From NCBI RefSeq assembly GCF_004348325.1, contig NZ_SMKF01000015.1, forward strand, positions 1-62,930: a DNA stretch of 62,930 nucleotides, read 5' to 3'. The position numbers and the translations under genes were made by a program. Of the stretch, positions 43,521-50,364 are shown piece by piece; position 1 is the first letter of the stretch, and each line of letters starts with the position of its first letter. The notes below the pieces were generated by a model. That model ran no database searches. It had not been told where the DNA came from and saw only the letters and a list, made by a program, of their open reading frames with translations. Origin of the DNA: Micromonospora sp. KC213. Lineage in GTDB: Bacteria; Actinomycetota; Actinomycetes; Mycobacteriales; Micromonosporaceae.

Positions 43521-44450
43521 TCAGCCCAGGTGAGCGCGGGCCGCATTCAACACGGCGACGCTGCCCGCGCCCAACTCGCGCTGGGCGAACCGTCGGGCCT
43601 CCTCCAGATCGGCCCCCGCCCCGAGCACCGTCGGGATGCCCTCCTCGTCGAAGACCACGGTGTGTCGCGCCGTCGCGACGGTGCCGTCGGAGCCGCTCGT
43701 AACCCGCCATTCGCCCGTGTGCACCGTTGCCAGCGGCGGCACGACGAGGTGCCGGTACGCGATCGCCCCCGGCCGGCACACCCGTACCACCTCACTGGCG
43801 TGCCGGCCGTGCCCGGTCAGCGTCTCGGTCCGCACCACCTGTACGTCCTCAACGTCGTGCCGAACCTCGACGTGGACGAGGTCCGGCACCAGCTCGACCC
43901 ACTTGCGCATGTCCCGCAGGAACCCGTAAACGTCCCCCGTCGAGCCGCCGGTGACAACCGACTCGGTGAACGTGAGCAGGCGCTGCGGGCGTGCCGAGGC
44001 CAGCTCGGCGCCGGCCTGGAAGGCCGCCAGCTCGTCGGTGCTGAGCCGGTCGAGCACCTCCTCAATCCAGGCAAGAGTGTCCCGGTCGTCGTCCAACGCC
44101 TGGTAGTCGTGCTGAAGCCGAACCAGGCATTCACGATCGCCGCGTGGTTCGAAGATCCAGGTACCGCCCATGTCGGCCACGGGCGGTCGCGCGGTCTCCT
44201 GCCGGTACGACACTCGCAGCGCCCTCGGGTCCAGGCGGCGTAGCGCCACCCAGTGGTTGATGGTGCCGTCGGTGGTGGTCCACACACCCACCCGGTCCGC
44301 GGCGTCATCGCCGGCGAGTCGCTCCGCGTGCACCGTGGTCGGAAAGATCCACGACCAGGTCGTCACGTTCGCTATCAACTGATAGGCGAGGGCCGCCGGC
44401 GCTTGGATCTTCGCCTGGTGCTCGACATCACGCCGTCGGGAAGCCGGCAT
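43521..44450 (-). CDS. Didomain aromatase/cyclase, second copy
   Basis: A 309-aa two-domain SRPBCC protein, a diverged paralogue of that at 22050 (shared WIFPTTVHAERLAGDD, PPVADMGGTWIFEP, GDVYGFLRDMRKWVELVPDL). It is encoded at the end of a separate operon with the ActVA5-like hydroxylase and sugar genes. Most benzoisochromanequinone clusters need a single didomain aromatase, so this copy may act on a later ring, on another regiochemistry or as a helper. GTG 44453 is an alternative start; the preceding gene's TAG overlaps it. AGGAGG lies just upstream inside the previous gene's end. Confidence 0.85.
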   Translation of the reverse strand: MPASRRRDVEHQAKIQAPAALAYQLIANVTTWSWIFPTTVHAERLAGDDAADRVGVWTTTDGTINHWVALRRLDPRALRVSYRQETARPPVADMGGTWIFEPRGDRECLVRLQHDYQALDDDRDTLAWIEEVLDRLSTDELAAFQAGAELASARPQRLLTFTESVVTGGSTGDVYGFLRDMRKWVELVPDLVHVEVRHDVEDVQVVRTETLTGHGRHASEVVRVCRPGAIAYRHLVVPPLATVHTGEWRVTSGSDGTVATARHTVVFDEEGIPTVLGAGADLEEARRFAQRELGAGSVAVLNAARAHLG

Positions 44451-44452
44451 CA

Positions 44453-45607
44453 CTAACCACCTCCTGCTTCATCGGGTCCGCCTGCCTTGCCGCGTGCGGT
44501 CTGCGCCAGTTGCCGCCCATACGGTTCACTCGCCGTACCGAGGCGCAGCGCCGCGTGGCTGGCGAGGAAGTGCACGTCACGCCAGAACCGTTGCAGCGGC
44601 TCGCCGGCGAACTGGCCGCTGGTACCAGCTGCCCGGAACAGCCGCTGTACGGCGTTGACGAGCTGCTCCACAGCCAGTGCGCAATCCATCGGGTTGCGCA
44701 CCGCCTCGAGCGGCGTGACGCTCGGCTGGTCGGCCACCTGAGCGGCCCGTTGGAGCAACAGCCCGGCGGCGTCGGCCATGCCGGCAGCCCAGGCCAGATC
44801 GCGATGGCCGGCCGCGCGGTCACCGGACGCCGGGTCGCGGGTGCCGCCGAGCCGCGCCGACCAGGCCGCGATCGCGCCGCGGGCGGCGCCGAGCGCGGGG
44901 GCGGCGAAAAGCAGGCCGCTCGCCACCCGGAGCGGCACGGTGTGACACCGCGCCGTGGAACCGACGCTGTGCCCGCGCCACATGGACTCCCGCAGGAAGG
45001 CGCGGTGACGCGGCACGAAGGCGCCGTCCACCACGACCGTGTTGCTGCCGGTTCCCCGCATCCCGGTGGGGAACCAGGTGTCGAGCACTCGATAGTCCGC
45101 CCGGGGCACGAGAAAGAACATGGGTCCTTGCCCGCTTTCGGGCCCCGGCCCGCAGACGAACGCCCAGTCTGACGACTCGACACCGCTGACGTACCGCCAC
45201 TCGCCCCGTACCAGCCAGCCTCCGGGCACTTCGCTGGCGGTCCCCGTCGGGGTCAGGCCGGCCACCACGAGAGCGTCCGGTCCGTCCCCCCACAGCTCCC
45301 GTTGGCCGTCCTCGGGCAGAAACGCACCGAGGCGGCCCGCTCCGGCCGCCAGCGATGCGCACCAGGCGGCCGAGGTGCAGCCCGCCCCGACGGTCGCCGT
45401 GGCGGCAAGCAGTTCGGTGAAGGTGCCGGCGACACCACCCCAGCGTTGCGGTACGAAGTGCCGGCAGAAGCCCACCCGGATCAGCTCCTCGATGACCTCG
45501 GGGCTGAGCGTCCGGTGGGCGTCGGAGTCCTCGGCGTGCCGCGCGGCCAGGGCGGCGACCTGCCCGGCAGCACTCAGGTCACCGCGGCGCAGCACCTGTC
45601 CCGGCAT
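44453..45607 (-). CDS. Flavin-dependent aromatic hydroxylase, acyl-CoA dehydrogenase fold (ActVA-ORF5-like)
   Basis: A 384-aa protein of the acyl-CoA dehydrogenase fold but without acyl-CoA motifs: VAALAARHAEDSDAHRTLSP at the start, FVPQRWGGVAGTF, PGGWLVRGEWRYVSG, and helical C-terminal FASHAALRLGT. This is the two-component monooxygenase group of ActVA-ORF5/HpaH-like enzymes, which use FMNH2 from a separate reductase to hydroxylate naphthol rings. The reductase is most likely that at 16055-16582. ATG 45607 has GAGGAGGTG upstream. It ends overlapping the second aromatase start. Confidence 0.88.
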   Translation of the reverse strand: MPGQVLRRGDLSAAGQVAALAARHAEDSDAHRTLSPEVIEELIRVGFCRHFVPQRWGGVAGTFTELLAATATVGAGCTSAAWCASLAAGAGRLGAFLPEDGQRELWGDGPDALVVAGLTPTGTASEVPGGWLVRGEWRYVSGVESSDWAFVCGPGPESGQGPMFFLVPRADYRVLDTWFPTGMRGTGSNTVVVDGAFVPRHRAFLRESMWRGHSVGSTARCHTVPLRVASGLLFAAPALGAARGAIAAWSARLGGTRDPASGDRAAGHRDLAWAAGMADAAGLLLQRAAQVADQPSVTPLEAVRNPMDCALAVEQLVNAVQRLFRAAGTSGQFAGEPLQRFWRDVHFLASHAALRLGTASEPYGRQLAQTARGKAGGPDEAGGG

Positions 45608-45637
45608 GAAGCACCTCCTCGCTTGTCTCGTGCTCCG

Positions 45638-46990
45638 TCACCACGCCGCGACCAGGTCGGCACTGACCGTCGTGTCCATCCACGACTCACTGCGTAGGCA
45701 ACACAGCAGCGAGCGGGCCGAGACATTCAGGTAGTTGCTGTGCCGCACGAGCTGGGCCAGCTGCGGCACGGAGACCCACAGGTGACCTTCAGGCTCCTCG
45801 TACGGAAGGTCCTCGGCGGTTTCCACCACCAGATAGCGGGTTTCGGCGTGGTAGAACCGGCCACCCTCCTCGGAATGCACGACATCGAGCCGGATGCGGT
45901 CTGGTGGCGCGGCGAGCGCATAGTCCAGAAACGGCGGTCGCTGTTCGGTCGGAAGATCACGGTAGTTGTCGGGCGTGCACTGCACGGTCGGCGCCAGCTC
46001 GACCACGTCCAGCGTGCCGGCTTCGCTGAGCGCACGGACCAGCACGTGCCGGACCCCCGCGATGTCCCGAACGAGGAAGGCGACAAGCCCCCGACCGCAG
46101 GGGGCGAGCATGGGCTGCGACCACTCACGCACCTCACGGTTGGTCGCCTGCACGTTGACTCCGATGATCCGGAAGAAGTGGCCGGAATCGTGCTCCACCA
46201 CCGAGTCCCGGAGACGCCAGCCGGCTACCTGTGACAACGGGATCCGCTGCTGGTCCAGTCGGTGGTTGGACTTCGCTTCGGTAAACCAGCTCAGCACACG
46301 CTTCATCGGATGCCACCCCTCGGCGTCACCGGTGTGACCCGGACCCGCGTCGCGCCTGGGTGACGGCATGCCGGACAACACCGTACGGCTGTCCATGTTG
46401 ACCAGGTTGTCCACCGACAGCAGCTCGCGCAGTTGGGGCAGCGAGAGCCAGCAGAAATCGTCCCGGACCGGAACGTCCTCGTCGACGTAGACAATCATGT
46501 TCCGGTTCCGCTTCCCCAGGAACCAGGATCCCTGCTCGGACTGAAGCGAATCGAAGAGGACCTGGTGCCGGCGTGCCGCGACGAAATACTCCAGGTACGG
46601 CACCGAGCTACCACGGTGTACCCGCGTGTAGTTGCTCCGGGTGGCCTGCACCGTGGGTGAGAGCTGCAGCAGGTTGATGTTGCCCGGCTCCATCTTGGCC
46701 TGCATGAGGAAGTGCGGCACCCCGTCGAAGTCTTTGACCAGGATGCCGAGGATGCCGGTCTCGGGCTGGATGATGATCGGCTGATCCCAGGCAGTCACCT
46801 GGCGCGAGTTGGTGCGCACCCGCAGCCCTTCGACGGTGAAGAACCGGCCGCTGGCGTGTGCGATGTTTCCGGTGTCGGGGTCGGTCGTCCAGCCTTGCAG
46901 GGCGTCCAACCCGGTCGGGGTGACCCGAAACCTGTTCGCCCTCGCCCGGCTGTCGAACCACTCGTGGAACTCCGAAAGGTCGCGGAACAC
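45638..46990 (-). CDS. dTDP-4-keto-6-deoxyglucose 2,3-dehydratase
   Basis: A 450-aa protein built of two related halves (about 1-215 and 225-450), each with the pattern W-x-QP near QPIIIQPETGILGILVKDF and SQPMLAPCGRGLVAFLV, then KMEPGNINLLQLSPTVQ and SEAGTLDVVELAPTVQ. This is the NDP-hexose 2,3-dehydratase family (SpnO, TylCVI, Gra-ORF27 type), which removes the C2 hydroxyl. The product is unstable and is reduced by the 3-ketoreductase at 16579. Start GTG 46990 behind GGGGAGG. It is on the SDR-hydroxylase operon rather than with the other sugar genes. Confidence 0.93.
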   Translation of the reverse strand: MFRDLSEFHEWFDSRARANRFRVTPTGLDALQGWTTDPDTGNIAHASGRFFTVEGLRVRTNSRQVTAWDQPIIIQPETGILGILVKDFDGVPHFLMQAKMEPGNINLLQLSPTVQATRSNYTRVHRGSSVPYLEYFVAARRHQVLFDSLQSEQGSWFLGKRNRNMIVYVDEDVPVRDDFCWLSLPQLRELLSVDNLVNMDSRTVLSGMPSPRRDAGPGHTGDAEGWHPMKRVLSWFTEAKSNHRLDQQRIPLSQVAGWRLRDSVVEHDSGHFFRIIGVNVQATNREVREWSQPMLAPCGRGLVAFLVRDIAGVRHVLVRALSEAGTLDVVELAPTVQCTPDNYRDLPTEQRPPFLDYALAAPPDRIRLDVVHSEEGGRFYHAETRYLVVETAEDLPYEEPEGHLWVSVPQLAQLVRHSNYLNVSARSLLCCLRSESWMDTTVSADLVAAW

Positions 46991-47020
46991 TTGTGCCTCC
47001 CCTTTCGCCGGCGAGCCGGC

Positions 47021-47755
47021 TCAGACCAGGTACGCCCCACCGTCGACGGGCAGCACCGCACCAGTGACGTGTCGCGCGCGCAGCAGCGCGATCACCGCCT
47101 CGGCAACGTCCTCAGCGGTACCGACCCGCCGCAGCGGCGTTCCCTGGCGGACCTTCTCCGCGATGTCTTGGAAAAACGGGTCGTCGCGGGTCCACGGCGT
47201 CTCGGTCAACGCGGGCGCCACCGCGTTCACCCGAATCTCGGGGCCGAGGGCCTTGGCGAGCAGGCGGGTCATGTGATCGAGCGCCGCCTTGCTGACCGCG
47301 TACGGGATGGAGCTGCCGACCGGACGTGAGCCGGCCACCGACGAGATGTTCACGATGCAGCCGTGGCCGGACTCGCGCAGATGCCGGGCGGCGGCCGTGG
47401 ACATCTGCCAGGCGCCGAGGACGTTGACGTCGAGGATGTGACGCCACACCTCGACGGTGGCCGCGCCGAGATCCCCGTGCGGGATCACCCGCGTGGTCCC
47501 CGCGTTGTTCACCAGCACGTCGAGCCGGCCGTAGGTCTCGAGCGCCGTGGCGACGAGACGTTCCGCGTCCTCGGGCACCGAGACGTCCGCACGGACGTAC
47601 GTGGCCCCGTCCAGGGAGGCGGCCAACTCCTCACCTGCCGAGACGGAACGCGCCGAGTTGACGACCACCCGCATGCCCTCTGCCGCCAGGCGCCTGGCAA
47701 TCGCCGCGCCGATTCCTGACGAAGAGCCCGTGACGAGTGCGACCTGCTTGTCCAT
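47021..47755 (-). CDS. Short-chain dehydrogenase/reductase, first gene of the operon
   Basis: A 244-aa FabG-like SDR: TGSSSGIG cofactor loop, VLVNNAGTT, Ser in NISSVAGSR, Tyr and Lys in PYAVSKAALD, and NAVAPALTETPW. It could reduce a keto group of the polyketide side chain (as Gra-ORF6) or of the sugar, although sugar 4-ketoreductases are usually of the extended RmlD type. It is 30 bp upstream of the 2,3-dehydratase and preceded by candidate SARP repeats. It marks the right edge of the cluster. Confidence 0.85.
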   Translation of the reverse strand: MDKQVALVTGSSSGIGAAIARRLAAEGMRVVVNSARSVSAGEELAASLDGATYVRADVSVPEDAERLVATALETYGRLDVLVNNAGTTRVIPHGDLGAATVEVWRHILDVNVLGAWQMSTAAARHLRESGHGCIVNISSVAGSRPVGSSIPYAVSKAALDHMTRLLAKALGPEIRVNAVAPALTETPWTRDDPFFQDIAEKVRQGTPLRRVGTAEDVAEAVIALLRARHVTGAVLPVDGGAYLV

Positions 47756-47819
47756 GCCAACGCTCCTCCCTCGACCGCTCGGACCACGAGGCAGCCTCAG
47801 AGGGCAGGGTGTCGGGCTG

Positions 47820-47870
47820 GCATCGAGAACCGGTCGAGAGCGCCTGACGGGTGATCAGGGCATCCCTCGA
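47820..47870 (-). promoter_or_regulatory. Candidate SARP-binding repeats before the SDR operon
   Basis: On the minus strand TCGAGGG (47864-47870), TCGACCG (47831-47837) and TCGATGC (47820-47826) lie in phase at 33 and 11 bp. Eight bases after the last repeat is CACCCT, a weak possible -10 box. The arrangement matches that found before the sugar operon at 14190. Confidence 0.45.
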
Positions 47871-47946
47871 GTCGCGTGACCGAGGTGTTGTCAGCAGCCC
47901 TTCAGATCGAGATACTTCGATCACAGTCGGCCCTTGAGGAGAACGC

Positions 47947-49419
47947 ATGCCCATGTACCCATCCCGCACCAGGGTGCTCGTCGCGGTGACCGCGTCAGCC
48001 GTGCTGGCCGGCACGGCGACCGCCGTCGCCGTGGCCGCGCACGCCGCAGCGGCGGGCTGCGCCGTCACGTACACGGTCACCTCGCAGTGGACAGGCGGAT
48101 TCGGGGCGAACGTAGAGCTCAGGAACCTCGGCGATCCGGTGACGAGTTGGACGTTGACCTGGTCGTTCGGTGCCGGACAGCGAGTGACACAGGCGTGGAA
48201 CACCGATCTCACCCAGAGCCGATCAGCGGTGACGGCACGCAACGTGGCGTGGAACGGCTCCCTGTCGACCAACGGCAGCACCAGCTTCGGATTCAACGGA
48301 TCCTGGAGCGGCAGCAACCCCGACCCGGCCAGCTTCGCCCTCAACGGAACGACCTGCACCGGCGGGGTGACCACCCCGTCACCCAGCACGTCACCGTCGA
48401 GCAGCCCCACGAGTCCACCGCCCGGCGTGCTGTCCCGGGTGCACACCGCGGGCCGCGTCAAGACCAGCGGCGACGCCGTGCGGTACAGCTGGCCCGGCGT
48501 CTACTTCGAGGGCCGGGTCCGGGGCACCGGAGTGGGAATCGTGCTGAACGACTCGGCGGCCGACTACATCGTCCAGGTCGACGGTACGACCGTCGCCACC
48601 CTCGTGACGCCCGGTCAGACCACCCGGTGGATCACCGGCCTGAGCAACACCGAGCACACCGTACGCCTCGTGAAGCGCAACGAGAGCCCATGGAGCACCA
48701 GCGAGTTCGGTGGGTTCGTCGCCGCCCCGGGCGGCGAGATCCTCGCCAGGCCGGCCCCCCGGAGCCGGCAGATCGAGTTCATCGGCGACTCGCTGACGGC
48801 CGGCTACGGCAACACGTCGACCAGCCGCGACTGCACCGGCGACCAGGTGAACCGCACCACGAACACCGACGTCAGCTATGGCGCCCTGGTCGCCCGCCGG
48901 CTGTCGGCCGACTACCAGATCAACGCGTTCTCCGGCAGAGGCATGGTCCGCAACTACAACGGCAGCGACCCGGGCACCGACTACCGCACCTACTACGACC
49001 GCGCGCTGCTGAACGTGCCCGGCGACATGTGGAGCCCCGGCACCTGGAAGCCCCAACTCGTCGTCGTCTACCTCGGCACCAACGACTTCTCCACCGCCCT
49101 GAACCCCGGCGAGCCGTGGACAGCCGAGAGCCTCGTCGCCGCCTACCGCACCGCCTACAGCACCTTCCTGCAGAAACTGCGGACCCGTTACGGCACCGCC
49201 ACGACCATCGTCGCCGTCGGCGCCAGCCCCTTCGCGGACTCCGTCCAGCAGGTGGTTCAGGAGCGCACCAACGCGGGCGACAACCGGGTCCGCTACTGGG
49301 CCCTCGACAGCAACGGTCTGGACCTGCTCGGCTGCCACTGGCACTACTCCACCCGCGACCACCAGCTCATCGCCGACCGGCTCGGCACGTACCTCGGCAG
49401 CCTGTCGCTGGGCTGGTAG
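47947..49419 (+). CDS. Secreted CBM2 - SGNH esterase (carbohydrate esterase family 2-like)
   Basis: A 490-aa protein: signal peptide (about 1-37), a CBM2 cellulose/xylan-binding module (about 38-140, GCAVTYTVTSQWTGGFGANV to TTCTGG), a Ser/Pro/Thr linker, a jelly-roll (about 165-270) and an SGNH hydrolase (about 275-490). Catalytic motifs are FIGDSLTAGYG (Ser), GTNDFS, and HWHYSTRDH (His). The order jelly-roll then SGNH is that of CE2 acetylxylan esterases. It should remove acetyl groups from plant polysaccharide outside the cell. It is divergent from the cluster's SDR operon. Confidence 0.9.
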   Translation: MPMYPSRTRVLVAVTASAVLAGTATAVAVAAHAAAAGCAVTYTVTSQWTGGFGANVELRNLGDPVTSWTLTWSFGAGQRVTQAWNTDLTQSRSAVTARNVAWNGSLSTNGSTSFGFNGSWSGSNPDPASFALNGTTCTGGVTTPSPSTSPSSSPTSPPPGVLSRVHTAGRVKTSGDAVRYSWPGVYFEGRVRGTGVGIVLNDSAADYIVQVDGTTVATLVTPGQTTRWITGLSNTEHTVRLVKRNESPWSTSEFGGFVAAPGGEILARPAPRSRQIEFIGDSLTAGYGNTSTSRDCTGDQVNRTTNTDVSYGALVARRLSADYQINAFSGRGMVRNYNGSDPGTDYRTYYDRALLNVPGDMWSPGTWKPQLVVVYLGTNDFSTALNPGEPWTAESLVAAYRTAYSTFLQKLRTRYGTATTIVAVGASPFADSVQQVVQERTNAGDNRVRYWALDSNGLDLLGCHWHYSTRDHQLIADRLGTYLGSLSLGW

Positions 49420-49549
49420 CCGGCGCGGTCCGCACCCGACCCGCAGTTCCGCTCGCCGCGGCATCCGGCCGCGGCGAGCGGGTGGGCCGGTCGAGGTGCC
49501 GAGCCCGACCACCTCGACGGCCGGTGGCGGGGCGGCATGATCGCAGGTA

Positions 49550-50362
49550 GTGTCGCCGATCGTGAGCGCGGTCGCCCGAAACAACGTCACGGTGCTAGGC
49601 CGCGATGCGGATCCCACCATCGTCTTCGCCCACGGCTTCGGCTGTGACCAGCACATGTGGCGCCTCGTCACGGACCGCTTCGTCGACGAGTACCGGGTGG
49701 TGCTCTTCGACCACGTGGGCTCGGGCGGCTCCGACCTGTCGGCGTACCGGCCGCAGCGCTACGCCTCGTTGCAGGGCTATGCCGAGGACGTGGTGGAAAT
49801 CCTCGCCGAACTGGACCTGCGGGACGTGGTGTTCGTCGGCCACTCGGTCAGCGCGATGATCGGCGTGCTCGCGGCGGCGGCCGAGCCGAGCCGCTTCTCC
49901 CGGCTGGTGCTGGTCGGCCCCTCGCCCCGCTACCTCGACGACGAGGACTACCGCGGCGGCTTCACCCGCGCCGACATCGACGAACTGTTGGAGTCGTTGG
50001 ACAGCAACTACCTGGGCTGGTCGGCGGCCATGGCCCCGGTCATCATGGGGAATCCGGACCGACCGGAACTCGGCGTCGAACTGACGAACAGCTTCTGCCG
50101 CACCGATCCGGCCATCGCCCGGCAGTTCGCGCGGGTGACGTTCCTCTCCGACAACCGGACGGATCTGCCGCAGGTCACCGCGCCGAGCCTGATCCTGCAG
50201 TGCACCGACGACATCATCGCCCCGTACGAGGTCGGCGACTACGTGCACCGCCACCTGCCCGACAGCACCCTCGTCGTGCTGAACGCGACGGGTCACTGCC
50301 CGAACCTGAGTGCCCCCGAGGAAACCGCGGACGCCATTCACGCGTTCCTACGGAATTATTGA
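49550..50362 (+). CDS. RsbQ-like alpha/beta hydrolase
   Basis: A 270-aa alpha/beta hydrolase. VFAHGFGCDQHMW is the oxyanion region, GHSVSAMIG the nucleophile elbow, DDIIAPYEVG the acid and NATGHCPNLS the His region, all strongly resembling RsbQ of Bacillus. RsbQ is needed to activate the PAS phosphatase RsbP in the energy-stress response, apparently by producing or delivering a small molecule. The partner phosphatase follows 3 bp downstream. A GTG at 49562 is a possible later start, giving SAVARNNVTVLG as N-terminus. Confidence 0.85.
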   Translation: MSPIVSAVARNNVTVLGRDADPTIVFAHGFGCDQHMWRLVTDRFVDEYRVVLFDHVGSGGSDLSAYRPQRYASLQGYAEDVVEILAELDLRDVVFVGHSVSAMIGVLAAAAEPSRFSRLVLVGPSPRYLDDEDYRGGFTRADIDELLESLDSNYLGWSAAMAPVIMGNPDRPELGVELTNSFCRTDPAIARQFARVTFLSDNRTDLPQVTAPSLILQCTDDIIAPYEVGDYVHRHLPDSTLVVLNATGHCPNLSAPEETADAIHAFLRNY

Positions 50363-50364
50363 GC

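Noticed and set aside
14265..47755. Assignment to an angucycline, diazofluorene or anthracycline cluster
   Set aside because: No JadH/UrdE-type FAD oxygenases, no diazo-forming or anthracycline methyl ester genes; an ActIV-like cyclase and act-like CLF fit benzoisochromanequinones better.
47021..47755. Sugar 4-ketoreductase
   Set aside because: It is a classical FabG-like SDR, not the extended RmlD type, and a 4-aminotransferase would make a 4-ketoreductase unnecessary.
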